This document shows, piece by piece, positions 1-11,254 of a DNA stretch of 64,000 bases. The translations under genes were made by a program, and so were the position numbers. Location of the stretch: assembly GCA_004193205.1 (NCBI GenBank), contig RZUM01000006.1, positions 124,001 through 188,000 on the forward strand, written 5' to 3'. Every line of letters begins with the position of its first letter. Positions within the stretch are counted from its first letter, which is position 1. Origin of the DNA: Gordonia sediminis. GTDB lineage: Bacteria; Actinomycetota; Actinomycetes; Mycobacteriales; Mycobacteriaceae. The notes under the pieces were generated by a model that saw only the letters and a list, made by a program, of their open reading frames with translations, made no database searches and was not told where the DNA came from.

Positions 1-88
1 TCCCACTATGCCGCGCAGCGGGCGGAGCGAGCCGCCGACGACGGCCACCCACTGGTCGGTTCGCCCTCGTAGCCGCGACAATCACCGT

Positions 89-1486
89 ATGAGCGATGCG
101 GGCGAGCCGGTCCCCGAGATCCGGGCCGACTCGTGGCGCGCACTGCTGAGTCGTGGGCACCGTGGTGTCGTCATCGTCTTCGCCGGCGGGATCGGCGTGT
201 TCGCGATGAACACCTACCTGACCGCGGCGTCTCTGCCGAGCGCGATCGCCGAGATCGGCGGACAGTCGCTCTACGCCTGGGTCAGCACCGTCTACCTGCT
301 CGCCTCGGTTGTCGCGTCCATGACGGTCACGCGCGTGCTGCAGCAGGCCGGGCCGCGCGGTGCCTACCTGTGGGCATTCGGCCTGTTCGGCCTCGGCTCC
401 GCGGTGTGTGCGCTGAGCCCGACGATGCCGATCCTGCTGTGCGGCCGGGCCATTCAGGGTCTGGGCGGCGGGTTGCTGACGGGTCTGGCGTTCGCGGTGG
501 TGCGGGTGACGCTGCCCGAGGTGCTGTGGCTGCGAGCAGTCGGCCTGTTCTCGGCCATGTGGGGTGTCGGCAATCTGGTCGGCCCGGTGACCGGTGGCTT
601 CTTCGCGCAGATCGGCCTGTGGCGCGGATCGTTCTGGCTGCTGGTGCTCGTCACCGCCGCGGTCGCCGTACCGGTGTCGCGCGCGATCCCCGAGCGGCCG
701 CCGTCGACACCCGTGGCGCAGCCACTGCCGCTGACGTCGCTGCTCGTCGTCGCGGCGGCGACGGCCGCGGTGTCGGTGGCGGCGGTCGTGGACACCCGCA
801 GCGCCACCGCGCTGCTGGTCGCGGGCGGCGTGGCGCTGTTCGGGGTCTTCCTCACCGTGGATCGACGACGCCGGATCGGTCTGCTTCCCCGGCTCACCTT
901 CCGGATCGCCAACCCGCTGAAATGGATCTATCTGTCCATTGCGATCCTCGCGATCGGCTCGACGTCGGAGTTGTTCATCCCGCTGTTCGGTCAGCGGATC
1001 GGTGGCATGTCGCCGTTCGTCGCCGGGCTCCTCGGTGCCGCCCTGTCCTGGGGGTGGACGGTGGCGCAGTTGGTGAGTTCGACCTGGGCGACCGGCCCGC
1101 GGGCGAATGTGGTCCGCGTTATCGGTCCGCTCGCACTCGCCGTCGGCCTCACCGGCTACGGCCTGTTGCAGGCCTACACCTCGCCGGCGGCGATGGTCGG
1201 CTGGTTCGTCATGCTCGGGCTCGCCGGAACCGGAATCGGGATGGCGTTCCCGCATGTGGCCGCCGCCGCGATGACCATCACCGATGACGAGGCGGAGGCC
1301 GCGCGGGCGTCGGCGGGCGTCAACACCGTGCAGATGATCGCGAACACGTTCGGTACCGCGGCGGCGGGGTTGCTGGTCAGCCTCGGTGGTTCCGAGGTGT
1401 CGTCGGCCCGGTTCCTGATGTTCGGGTTTGCCCTGCTCGCGCTGGTCGGGACGGTGGTCGCGCTGCGCTCGCTGGGCCGACTGTGA
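89..1486 (+). CDS. MFS drug/proton antiporter-like transporter
   Basis: Predicted inner-membrane MFS permease of 465 residues. Almost the whole protein is hydrophobic, with roughly 12-14 helices judged by eye, and the segment GRAIQGLGGG early in the protein matches the GRxxQGxGGG signature of the DHA2/EmrB-like drug exporter branch. An Arg/Pro loop (RAIPERPPS) separates the two halves. I chose the ATG at 89; the in-frame ATG at 8 would only add a charged, Arg-rich leader unlike MFS proteins, and no clear ribosome site separates the two. Substrate cannot be told. It lies alone, upstream of and in the same direction as the glutamine synthetase gene, with a 159-base gap. Confidence 0.8.
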   Translation: MSDAGEPVPEIRADSWRALLSRGHRGVVIVFAGGIGVFAMNTYLTAASLPSAIAEIGGQSLYAWVSTVYLLASVVASMTVTRVLQQAGPRGAYLWAFGLFGLGSAVCALSPTMPILLCGRAIQGLGGGLLTGLAFAVVRVTLPEVLWLRAVGLFSAMWGVGNLVGPVTGGFFAQIGLWRGSFWLLVLVTAAVAVPVSRAIPERPPSTPVAQPLPLTSLLVVAAATAAVSVAAVVDTRSATALLVAGGVALFGVFLTVDRRRRIGLLPRLTFRIANPLKWIYLSIAILAIGSTSELFIPLFGQRIGGMSPFVAGLLGAALSWGWTVAQLVSSTWATGPRANVVRVIGPLALAVGLTGYGLLQAYTSPAAMVGWFVMLGLAGTGIGMAFPHVAAAAMTITDDEAEAARASAGVNTVQMIANTFGTAAAGLLVSLGGSEVSSARFLMFGFALLALVGTVVALRSLGRL

Positions 1487-1645
1487 TCTGCACACCCGCG
1501 ATACCTGTTTTCATGCCCGTCACACAAGGGAAACGGACCGGGTACGTCACGCTCATAGCGTCGTATCGCTTGCAGAACGTCATCGAAACCTCGCATATGC
1601 GTCGAGGAAACGAGCGCCGAGGAACCGAACGAGGAGAGTTATCCC

Positions 1646-3817
<2,172 letters not shown>

Positions 3818-3882
3818 CGCCGCACGTTGCCCCGGTGGTCCGGCCCAGGCCCTCACAGCGCCACTTTTAGCAGCCGATCATT

Positions 3883-3918
3883 GACAGCGCCCAGATCCGC
3901 AAGGATCTGGGCGCTGTC
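3883..3918. terminator. Bidirectional hairpin between glnN and the PucR gene
   Basis: A perfect 16-bp stem, GACAGCGCCCAGATCC and its exact complement, closes a GCAA loop. It sits 65 bases after glnN and 5 bases after the convergent regulator gene, so it probably stops transcription from both sides. There is no long T tract, as is usual in actinobacteria. Confidence 0.85.
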
Positions 3919-3922
3919 GTCG

Positions 3923-5533
3923 TCACCGGGTCCGCAACGACAGTGCGACGACGAGTCGGGTCGCCGGGTCGTCGAGGTCCATCCCGGTCAGAGCCTGCAA
4001 TCGTCGGATACGGTACCTCAGCGTGTTGGGATGAACATGCAATGCCCTTGCGGCCGAACGTACGTCGCCGAAGTGGTCGAGATAGGCCCGCAGTGAGACG
4101 CTGAAGTCGCTACCGGTACGTTCGTCCAGGTCCGCCAGTTCGACGACTCGACTGTCCACCAGGTCCGGGTTGGCGGCCAGATGGGCGACGATCTCGCCGA
4201 GCAGGACACCGGTCTGCGAATCGGCCACGGTCGTCACATCGGCGATGAGTTCACTCTCGTTGGCGGCCGCATCGAGCACTCGGTCGATCTGGGTGCGCAC
4301 CGTCGGCACGGCGGCCAGCCCCACGGCCGGCCCGCCGACGACGGCCCGCAGCCGCACCCCGAAATGCCGATGCACCGCGTCCGAGGCCGACCCGGCCCAC
4401 GCCACCGTGGCGTCGACGGTGACGGTCGGGGCGACGACGTAGATCCTGGACCGGATCGTGGTGGTCACCGACAACGGGCTGAAGGCGCTGGCGTGCAACG
4501 TCACCGCCGACACCACCCCGGCGACCTCGGGTTCGGAATCGATGGGCGCCGCGAACCCGACGACGATGACCGGAGCGCCGGAGCCGATCCCCAGCTCGGC
4601 GCCGAGATGCTCTGCGTCGACGACCTCGCCCCACACACCGAGCAGACGCCGCACCAGGTCGGCGTGCCCGGACCCGGCGTCGCGTCGTCGTGAGATCATC
4701 CGGGCGGCCACCGCCGCCGCGCCCACGAGCACCTCGTCGGTGTCGTCGCTGAAGTCTGCGGGGCCCTGCTGCAGCCAGATCGTGCCCAGGAACTCGCCCG
4801 GACCGACCGACCGCGGGCTGCGGATGGCCACCGCCCGCCGTGGTCGCAATCCCAGATCTGCGCGTTCGTCCACGGTGACGACCTCCGCCGCCGATGTGCG
4901 CAGCACGTCCATGACGCCCCACTGACGCAGCCACGCCATCATCGCCGGCGGACCCTCGCGACCCAGGATCGACAGCCGGCGGAGCTCGTCCGCCTCGTCG
5001 CCGGCGCTGCTGTAGGCGAGCACATGCGATCGTTCGTCCTCGATGCTGACGAGCCCGTTGGTCTGCCTGGCGATTTCCGCGGCGAGTTCGAACAGATCAC
5101 CGGTGACCCCCGACCTCATCGACTCCTCGCCGGGTGTCGTCTCGCCGATGCCCGCGGCGTCGAGTACGCGGGTGACCAGGTGATAGATCCGCTCCCACCG
5201 GGCGTGCGGGTCGACTCCGACCACCGCGACACCGACCGATTCGGCCCGCCCGATCACCGCGTCCGTCGGCGCCTTGCACAGGATGGCCACGGGGACATGG
5301 GTGCCCAGCCCGGACAGCCACGTGAGTACCGCGTCGTCGGGGACCCCGACGAACAGAAACAGCTCGGCACCGCGGGCGGCACGGCCGAGTCCCAGGTGGA
5401 TGTCGTCGAGGTCGAGCAGCGCCGCCGACGAGACGCGCTGATCGAGCCCGCGCGGGGCGGTGAGCAGCGTTGCGACGGTGCGGTCGAGGGCGAGCAGCAG
5501 CCGTCCCAGGGTCACGCCGCCGGGGGTGGTCAT
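3923..5533 (-). CDS. PucR-family activator of proline catabolism (PruC-like)
   Basis: Transcriptional regulator of 536 residues. The C-terminus carries the PucR helix-turn-helix (HTH_30): FGDVRSAARALHVHPNTLRYRIRRL in the last 60 residues; the central part is a GGDEF-like/PucR sensor region without recognisable catalytic residues. I use the ATG at 5533 (MTTPGGVTLG), because upstream in-frame ATGs would run into the divergent pruA gene. It is transcribed away from pruA-putB, with 103 bases between the starts and a near-palindrome there. In mycobacteria a PucR-type regulator (PruC) beside pruA-putB activates them in response to proline; the same arrangement here makes that the likely role. Confidence 0.88.
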   Translation of the reverse strand: MTTPGGVTLGRLLLALDRTVATLLTAPRGLDQRVSSAALLDLDDIHLGLGRAARGAELFLFVGVPDDAVLTWLSGLGTHVPVAILCKAPTDAVIGRAESVGVAVVGVDPHARWERIYHLVTRVLDAAGIGETTPGEESMRSGVTGDLFELAAEIARQTNGLVSIEDERSHVLAYSSAGDEADELRRLSILGREGPPAMMAWLRQWGVMDVLRTSAAEVVTVDERADLGLRPRRAVAIRSPRSVGPGEFLGTIWLQQGPADFSDDTDEVLVGAAAVAARMISRRRDAGSGHADLVRRLLGVWGEVVDAEHLGAELGIGSGAPVIVVGFAAPIDSEPEVAGVVSAVTLHASAFSPLSVTTTIRSRIYVVAPTVTVDATVAWAGSASDAVHRHFGVRLRAVVGGPAVGLAAVPTVRTQIDRVLDAAANESELIADVTTVADSQTGVLLGEIVAHLAANPDLVDSRVVELADLDERTGSDFSVSLRAYLDHFGDVRSAARALHVHPNTLRYRIRRLQALTGMDLDDPATRLVVALSLRTR

Positions 5534-5554
5534 ACGAACCAGTATCCACGGCGT

Positions 5555-5570
5555 TTGTCCGATCAGACAA
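5555..5570. promoter_or_regulatory. Candidate operator between PucR gene and pruA
   Basis: TTGTCCGATCAGACAA matches its own reverse complement at 14 of 16 positions and lies centrally in the 103-base divergent promoter region, 22 bases from the regulator start and 67 from pruA. It is a plausible site for the PucR-family protein. The assignment rests on position and symmetry only. Confidence 0.45.
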
Positions 5571-5636
5571 CCAATTGAGACTCTGTTTTGCCGATTGGAC
5601 ATGGTCTTCGTCGTCGCGGCCAGGTGAACTGTCGTC

Positions 5637-7322
5637 ATGGACGCGATCACCTCTCCCCCACGCCCCGCGAACGAACCGGTCCACACCTATGCGCCCGGAA
5701 CACCGGAACGCGCACGGATCGTCGCCGAACTGACCTCGCAGTCATCCGCCGAACCCGTCGAGCTGCCGCACGTCATCGGCGGTTCGCCCCGGGTCGGCGA
5801 CGGCGCGCGCATTGCCGTCGTTCAGCCGCACGCGCACCGCGAGGTGCTGGGCACGCTGACCAATGCCACCCACGACGACGCGCGTGCCGCCGTCGACGCC
5901 GCGACGGCCGCGGCACGCGACTGGGCCGACACCTCGTTCGACGACCGTGCAGCGGTGTTGCTGCGCGCCGCCGACCTGCTGAGTGGACCGTGGCGGGAGA
6001 AGATCGCGGCCGCGACGATGCTGGGTCAGTCCAAGACCGCCCAGCAGGCCGAGATCGACGCGCCGTGCGAACTCGTCGACTTCTGGCGCTTCAACGTCGC
6101 GTTCGCCCGCGAGATCCTCGCCGAACAGCCCAACTCCTCACCCGGGGTGTGGAACCGGCTCGACCACCGGCCACTCGACGGCTTCGTGCTCGCGATCACG
6201 CCGTTCAACTTCACCGCCATCGCCGGGAATCTGCCCACCGCGCCGATGTTGATGGGCAACACCGTCGTCTGGAAACCGTCCCCGACCCAGGCGTATTCGG
6301 CGCAGCTGACGATGGAGATGCTGCGCGCCGCGGGGCTACCCGACGGGGTGATCAACCTGGTCCACGGCGATGGTGTCGCGGTGTCGGACGTCGCGCTGTC
6401 CGACGAGAACCTCGCCGGCATCCATTTCACCGGGTCCACCAAGACGTTCCAGTACTTGTGGCGCGAGGTGGGCAGCCACATCGACCGGTACCGCAACTAT
6501 CCTCGACTCGTCGGCGAGACCGGCGGGAAGGATTTCATCGTCGCGCACGCCTCCGCCGACCCCGATGTGCTGCGCACCGCGATGATCCGTGGCGCCTTCG
6601 AGTATCAGGGGCAGAAGTGCTCGGCCGCCTCCCGCGCCTATGTCGCGCGGTCGGTGTGGGAGAAGATGGGTGACGATTTCCTCTCCGAGGCAAACGAACT
6701 GACCTACGGCGACGTGCGGGATCTCAGCAACTTCGGTGGCGCGCTGATCGACCGCCGCGCCTTCGACAAACAGGTCGCGGCCATCGACCGCGCGAAGACC
6801 GTGGCGCACATGACCGTCGCCGTCGGCGGCGAGTGCGACGACAGCGTCGGCTACTTCGTCCGTCCGACCGTCCTGCTGTCGGACGATCCGACCGACGAGG
6901 CGTTCTCGACCGAGTACTTCGGCCCGATCCTGTCGGTGCATGTCTTCGACGACGATGACTGGGAACCGACTCTGCAGCTGGTGGATTCGACGGCGAAGTA
7001 CGCGCTCACCGGATCGGTGATCGCCGGCGACGTCGCAGCCATCACCACGGCCTCACGGAGTCTGCGGCAGGCGGCGGGCAACTTCTACATCAACGACAAG
7101 CCGACCGGCGCCGTCGTCGGACAGCAACCGTTCGGCGGTGCCCGCGCCTCGGGGACCAACGACAAAGCCGGTTCCAAGGCGAACCTGATGCGATGGACAT
7201 CGACCCGCACGATCAAGGAAACCTTCGTCCCGCCAACCGAATCCAGCTACCCGCACCAATTGCCGGTCGATCTCGATACGGTGCCTCGCTTCGCTCAGCA
7301 CCTACTCGATCCGGCGGACTAG
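5637..7322 (+). CDS. pruA: 1-pyrroline-5-carboxylate dehydrogenase
   Basis: NAD-dependent oxidation of glutamate semialdehyde (P5C) to glutamate, the second step of proline catabolism. The 561-residue protein is a group-1 P5CDH of the aldehyde dehydrogenase superfamily: the catalytic Cys is in QGQKCSAASR (about residue 328), the general-base Glu is in GETGGKDF, and ITPFNFTAIAGN is the cofactor-fold segment. putB follows after 130 bases on the same strand. The last roughly 15-17 codons (from about 7270) read through a copy of the dispersed repeat of this genome, in reverse orientation, and the TAG stop lies inside the next copy, so the C-terminal tail after YPHQ looks repeat-derived rather than ancestral. 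Confidence 0.95.
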   Translation: MDAITSPPRPANEPVHTYAPGTPERARIVAELTSQSSAEPVELPHVIGGSPRVGDGARIAVVQPHAHREVLGTLTNATHDDARAAVDAATAAARDWADTSFDDRAAVLLRAADLLSGPWREKIAAATMLGQSKTAQQAEIDAPCELVDFWRFNVAFAREILAEQPNSSPGVWNRLDHRPLDGFVLAITPFNFTAIAGNLPTAPMLMGNTVVWKPSPTQAYSAQLTMEMLRAAGLPDGVINLVHGDGVAVSDVALSDENLAGIHFTGSTKTFQYLWREVGSHIDRYRNYPRLVGETGGKDFIVAHASADPDVLRTAMIRGAFEYQGQKCSAASRAYVARSVWEKMGDDFLSEANELTYGDVRDLSNFGGALIDRRAFDKQVAAIDRAKTVAHMTVAVGGECDDSVGYFVRPTVLLSDDPTDEAFSTEYFGPILSVHVFDDDDWEPTLQLVDSTAKYALTGSVIAGDVAAITTASRSLRQAAGNFYINDKPTGAVVGQQPFGGARASGTNDKAGSKANLMRWTSTRTIKETFVPPTESSYPHQLPVDLDTVPRFAQHLLDPAD

Positions 7323-7433
7323 CCACGAGCGAGCGCAGCGAGCCCGAGGCATATCGAGACCACAACCGCAACAAACCCCGCTGGTCGAGTAGCCACGAGC
7401 GAGCGCAGCGAGCCCGAGGCGTATCGAGACCAC
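7270..7433. repeat. Dispersed repeat, three copies, overlapping the pruA end
   Basis: One reverse-orientation copy (7270-7311) lies inside the pruA reading frame. A truncated forward copy (7317-7363) contains the pruA TAG stop, and a full forward copy (7380-7433) reads GCTGGTCGAGTAGCC, then a GCGAGCGCAGCGAGC core, then GTATCGAGACCAC. The same family recurs at 10.8, 16.1, 22.8, 23.4 and 48.0 kb. The copies fill most of the gap between pruA and putB. No transposase or other protein is encoded in the element. Confidence 0.9.
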
Positions 7434-7452
7434 CACCGCGACAAGGACACTC

Positions 7453-8403
7453 ATGAGCACCTTCTTCGACACCGCCCTGCGTCCGATGATCACCGCCGCC
7501 GCCGGCAGCGAGCGCATCAAACAGACCTCGCAGCGACTCTCGATGACCCGGCGCGTCGTCGAGCGTTTCGTGCCCGGCGAGACCGAGGACGACGTGTTGG
7601 CGGCGATCCGGGAGTCCCTCGACCGCGGGTTGTCGGTGACCATCGATAACCTCGGCGAGGACACCACCGACGAGGCCCAGGCCACCGCGACCGTGGAGGC
7701 GTACCTCTCCCTGATCCGGCAGATGGCACAGCTGCCCGCACCCGCGTCGGGCTCGTTGGAGGTTTCACTCAAGCTGACCGCCCTCGGCCAGACTCTGCCC
7801 CGGCACGGCCGCAAGATCGCCGAGGAGAACGCGCACATGATCTGCGCCGAGGCTCGGACCGCAGGTGTGCTGGTGACCGTCGATGCCGAGGACCATTCCA
7901 CCGTCGACGAACGACTCGACATCGTGCGAACGCTGCGACGCGAGTTCGACGATCTTGGCACGGTGCTTCAGGCCTATCTACGTCGCACCGAGGACGATTG
8001 CCGCGAGTTCGCGTCGTCGGGGGCGCGGATTCGGTTGTGCAAGGGCGCCTATGCCGAGCCGCCCACCGTCGCATTCACCGGCCGCGACCAGATCGACGAA
8101 TCATATCTGCGGTGCTTACGAATCCTGATGAAGGGCAACGGATATCCGATGGTCGCCAGCCACGACCCGACGATGATCGGCGCCGCGCAGGAACTCGCGA
8201 CCGAATGCCATCGCGCTCCGGACTCGTGGGAACACCAGATGCTCTACGGCATCCGCACCGACGAGCAGGTGCGGCTGGCGACCGAGGGCCGTCGGGTGCG
8301 GGTCTACATCCCCTACGGCACCGAGTGGTACGGATACTTCGTCCGCCGCCTCGCCGAGAAGCCGGCGAACCTGAGGTTCTTCCTCCGATCGCTCGTCGGC
8401 TGA
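7453..8403 (+). CDS. putB: Proline dehydrogenase
   Basis: FAD-dependent oxidation of proline to P5C, passing electrons to the respiratory quinone pool; the first step of proline use, partner of PruA. At 316 residues it is the monofunctional type of actinobacteria, not the fused PutA. Family signatures seen are KLTALGQ, VTVDAEDHS, RLCKGAY, MVASHD and the C-terminal YIPYGTEWYGYFVRRLAEKP, which holds the substrate-binding Arg pair (RR). Start ATG at 7453; the preceding ACAAGGAC is a modest ribosome site. Repeat copies separate it from pruA, but the pair probably forms one transcript. Confidence 0.95.
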   Translation: MSTFFDTALRPMITAAAGSERIKQTSQRLSMTRRVVERFVPGETEDDVLAAIRESLDRGLSVTIDNLGEDTTDEAQATATVEAYLSLIRQMAQLPAPASGSLEVSLKLTALGQTLPRHGRKIAEENAHMICAEARTAGVLVTVDAEDHSTVDERLDIVRTLRREFDDLGTVLQAYLRRTEDDCREFASSGARIRLCKGAYAEPPTVAFTGRDQIDESYLRCLRILMKGNGYPMVASHDPTMIGAAQELATECHRAPDSWEHQMLYGIRTDEQVRLATEGRRVRVYIPYGTEWYGYFVRRLAEKPANLRFFLRSLVG

Positions 8404-8521
8404 CGCGCGCACCCGCACCGGCCCGCGCTTCCCAACCCGTCGACCGTGCGCGCCTCGGCGCCGATCGTGCGGAGGTTACGAGCTCGCCCCCGCTCCTCGG
8501 GAGACCCCAGCCGGGCTCGAC

Positions 8522-9064
8522 TCACATGGGTTGCGCGCGCCGCACCTGGGCGGCAGCCCGAGCAGCATCGAGTTCGACGTCGACTCTGATCACCGCAGGT
8601 CCCTTTCGCAGGATCCCCGAAGATAGCGGTTGTGCCCGTAGACCGCCGCGACCTATGAGTGCCTTGCGGACACCGTCACCCGCCATCGTGTCCATCCAGG
8701 CACACGGATGCGCGGGACGACCGCCTCGGAAGAAGATGCCACCATCACCGGAATCGATCTCGAAGTCCTGTCCGCGCAGCGGATCAAGCTCGAGACCGCG
8801 AACCACGATGTTGCGCCGCGCGACGACCGGATCGACATCACCGGCTGCCGCCTGCCACGCCTCGATGGCGAGAAACGTCGCCGCAGCCTCGGTGTGTGCG
8901 CGCACGCCGAAGAACCGGTCCCCACGAATCCCCTTGTCCGCCACGACGTCGACCTGATCGGGCAGGAACGTCTCGACGGCGTCTGCCGGTCCGTTCTTGG
9001 GCCGCCCGAAGTAAGCGTGCGCGGGCGAGACAACGAGCGCCACGATCTCGAAGCGGTATTCCAC
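8522..9064 (-). CDS. MOSC-domain protein
   Basis: A 180-residue protein that is essentially one MOSC (molybdenum cofactor sulfurase C-terminal) domain, a fold that handles Mo-cofactor or sulfur-bound substrates. Typical features are GIRGDRFFG near residue 47, ARRNIVVRGL near 104, the conserved Cys in HPCAWMD near 135 and the final ALIGRGGLRA...LSSG...LRKG pattern. Its substrate is unknown. It is convergent with putB and divergent from the AAA+ gene, so it looks monocistronic. Confidence 0.8.
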   Translation of the reverse strand: MEYRFEIVALVVSPAHAYFGRPKNGPADAVETFLPDQVDVVADKGIRGDRFFGVRAHTEAAATFLAIEAWQAAAGDVDPVVARRNIVVRGLELDPLRGQDFEIDSGDGGIFFRGGRPAHPCAWMDTMAGDGVRKALIGRGGLRAQPLSSGILRKGPAVIRVDVELDAARAAAQVRRAQPM

Positions 9065-9223
9065 AGGGCCAGCATAGGTGGATCAGTCCGCACCGACCGA
9101 TCAGCGCCATTCATAAGCAACCTGTATCAGTGGCGGCAAATTGAATACTGGTGCGGAACAAATCATGTGGATAGCCTGGCAGAATACCCGCTCGCCGCCC
9201 CGGCCGCCCGACGAAGGAACACC

Positions 9224-10807
9224 ATGCTCGTTGCACCCACCAGCCTGGTCGCGGCCACGTCCTCCGATGATCTCGCGGCCGCCCGCACCCAGGCCCGATC
9301 GTGGCGGTCGCCGGAGATGGCCATCGTCGACCGTGACCTCACCGACGTCGCGCTGGCCGACCTCGTCGCCACCGCCGGGGAGACCGCCGACGATTCGTTC
9401 GCCCGCGCGGTCGCCGCCATCCAGGCCGCGCGCGCCGGCAGCTTCCCGGTCATCCCGCACATCGACGCGGCCACCGAGATCTTCCGAAGCTTCTTGCGTC
9501 ACGACCTGATCGACGGCTGGCTGTATGTCCGCGAGTCCGACGGTTATCTGCATCCCTATCTCGTCATGGCCCTCACGATGGAGCACGCGGACCGCACGCA
9601 CGGTCCGCGGATCAAGTTCACGATGGAGGCCGACAACGCCACCGTCAAGCGCCCCTCCCGCAAACCCCGTGTGCTGTATTTCGAGGAGACCGAGATCGTC
9701 GGGAAATCGCCCGCCGATGTGTTGGTCGCCGGAGGCGCGTACAAGGAGACCGCGGACCTGAAGGCCGAATACCAGGCCCGCCGTGACGAGTATCAGCGCA
9801 TCATCGACGACGGTTTCGGACAGCAGTACACCTTCAGCGGCCGCGCCATCCGCACCGACGACTACCGCTCACCGAACAAACGCGAGAACCGCAAAGTCGT
9901 CCACGACGTGGCACCCGGAGAGATCGCCGCGCTCCGGATGGTGGCATCGTCGATCCTGTTCCCGGCCGAAGAGTACGGGTCGGTGCCGGTGATCACCGCG
10001 GTGCGGGTCTTCGATCTGGGTGCGCAGGACTTCCTGGATGTGAACACCGGCGACCTCACCGAGTACGCCTATGACGCGCACCTGCAGGACAAACTCGTCC
10101 TACCCGACGAGCAGCGCGAGTTGCTGAACATCCTCACCACCGACATCTCGGTCTTCACCGGCGACATCATCGATGGCAAATCCGCCGGCAACGTGATTCT
10201 GGCGAAAGGGCGACCCGGCGTGGGGAAGACGCTGACCGCCGAGGTCTACGCCGAGGTCACCGGCCGGCCGCTGTATTCGATCCACTCGGGCTCGCTGGGC
10301 ATCACCGCGGAGTTGGTGCGCAAGAACCTCGAGGTGATCTTCGACCGCGCAAAGCGCTGGGATGCCGTCCTGCTGCTCGACGAGGCCGACGTATTCGTGA
10401 TGGAGCGCGGACTCGACCTGGGCCAGAACGCGATCGTCGCCGAATTCCTGCGCACCCTGGAGTATTTCGACGGCCTGCTGTTCCTCACCACCAACCGCAT
10501 CGACGGCGTCGACGAGGCCATCCTGGCGCGATGCGCCGCCGTCATCGAGTACCAGCCGCCCGGACCCAAGGACGCACGGCAGGTCTGGCAGATCCTCGCG
10601 GCAGGCAACGACGTGACCCTCGACGAGGATCTCCTCGACGACCTGGTCGGCGGCTTCCCCGACATCACCCCGCGCGACATCAAGATGCTGCTTCGTCTGG
10701 CACTGCGGATGGCTCGACACCGCGGCGTCCAACCCGACTCATCCGTGTTCGCGAGCAGCGCCAGATTCCGTGGGCTGCATTACGTTCCGCCGGGCGCACG
10801 TCACTAG
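9224..10807 (+). CDS. AAA+ ATPase with an unassigned N-terminal domain
   Basis: A 527-residue cytoplasmic protein. The C-terminal third is an AAA+ module: Walker A GRPGVGKT (residues 329-336), Walker B LLLDEADVF (about 385-392), a sensor-1-like FLTTNRIDG and a helical lid. The N-terminal 300 residues match no family I can name with certainty (possibly DUF5925). The start is the ATG at 9224 with GAAGGA just upstream; the open frame continues back to 8708 across the MOSC gene, but that extension is a shadow. It is preceded by a divergent promoter gap and followed by the triple repeat array. A remodelling or chaperone-like ATPase is the most that can be said. Confidence 0.8.
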   Translation: MLVAPTSLVAATSSDDLAAARTQARSWRSPEMAIVDRDLTDVALADLVATAGETADDSFARAVAAIQAARAGSFPVIPHIDAATEIFRSFLRHDLIDGWLYVRESDGYLHPYLVMALTMEHADRTHGPRIKFTMEADNATVKRPSRKPRVLYFEETEIVGKSPADVLVAGGAYKETADLKAEYQARRDEYQRIIDDGFGQQYTFSGRAIRTDDYRSPNKRENRKVVHDVAPGEIAALRMVASSILFPAEEYGSVPVITAVRVFDLGAQDFLDVNTGDLTEYAYDAHLQDKLVLPDEQRELLNILTTDISVFTGDIIDGKSAGNVILAKGRPGVGKTLTAEVYAEVTGRPLYSIHSGSLGITAELVRKNLEVIFDRAKRWDAVLLLDEADVFVMERGLDLGQNAIVAEFLRTLEYFDGLLFLTTNRIDGVDEAILARCAAVIEYQPPGPKDARQVWQILAAGNDVTLDEDLLDDLVGGFPDITPRDIKMLLRLALRMARHRGVQPDSSVFASSARFRGLHYVPPGARH

Positions 10808-10820
10808 TTCGTGGCGGGAT

Positions 10821-11185
10821 GTGATCTCGATACACGACCTCGGCTAACGCCTCGGACGCTACTCGATCAGCGAAGAACGCCCCATCCGCTGATCGAGCAG
10901 CCGCGACCGAAGTGAGCGGCGTATCGAGATCACCCACGCGCCCCAAGTGATCTCGATACACGACCTCGGCTAACGCCTCGGACGCTACTCGATCAGCGAA
11001 GAACGCCCCATCCGCTGATCGAGCAGCCGCGACCGAAGTGAGCGGCGTATCGAGATCACCCACGCGCCCCAAGTGATCTCGATACACGACCTCGGCTAAC
11101 GCCTCGGACGCTACTCGATCAGCGAAGAACGCCCCATCCGCTGATCGAGTAGCCGCGACCGAAGTGAGCGGCGTATCGAGATCAC
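10821..11185. repeat. Tandem array, three units of 126 bp
   Basis: Units start at 10821, 10947 and 11073 and are almost identical (one difference seen: GATCGAGCAGCC in units 1 and 2, GATCGAGTAGCC in unit 3); unit 3 is cut at 113 bp. Each unit is a head-to-head pair of the dispersed repeat: GTGATCTCGATAC at its left edge, and at its right edge the complement GTATCGAGATCAC. The period is divisible by three, which produces a spurious repetitive open frame on the minus strand. The array fills most of the 447-base gap between the AAA+ gene and catA. Confidence 0.95.
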
Positions 11186-11192
11186 GACACCG

Positions 11193-11252
11193 CCACACAC
11201 GAAAGCGGGCCTCCCATACCATCTGGCGTGGGAGGCCCGCTTTCGCGTGTGG
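11193..11252. terminator. Strong hairpin after catA
   Basis: A 24-bp stem with a single mismatch, CCACACACGAAAGCGGGCCT... pairing with ...AGGCCCGCTTTCGCGTGTGG, around a 12-base loop. It begins 3 bases beyond the catA stop. It should end the catRBCA transcript and may insulate it from the repeat array. Confidence 0.9.
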
Positions 11253-11254
11253 GA

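Noticed and set aside
7270-7433. Insertion sequence at the pruA end
   Set aside because: No transposase, no long terminal inverted repeats and no clear target duplication; it is a short non-coding dispersed repeat.
8708-9223. N-terminal extension of the AAA+ ATPase
   Set aside because: It overlaps the well-supported MOSC gene on the other strand, and a good ribosome site precedes the ATG at 9224.
10680-11222. Minus-strand open frame coding a 42-residue tandem repeat protein
   Set aside because: It merely translates the 126-bp DNA repeat (period divisible by three), starts inside the AAA+ gene and has no ribosome site.
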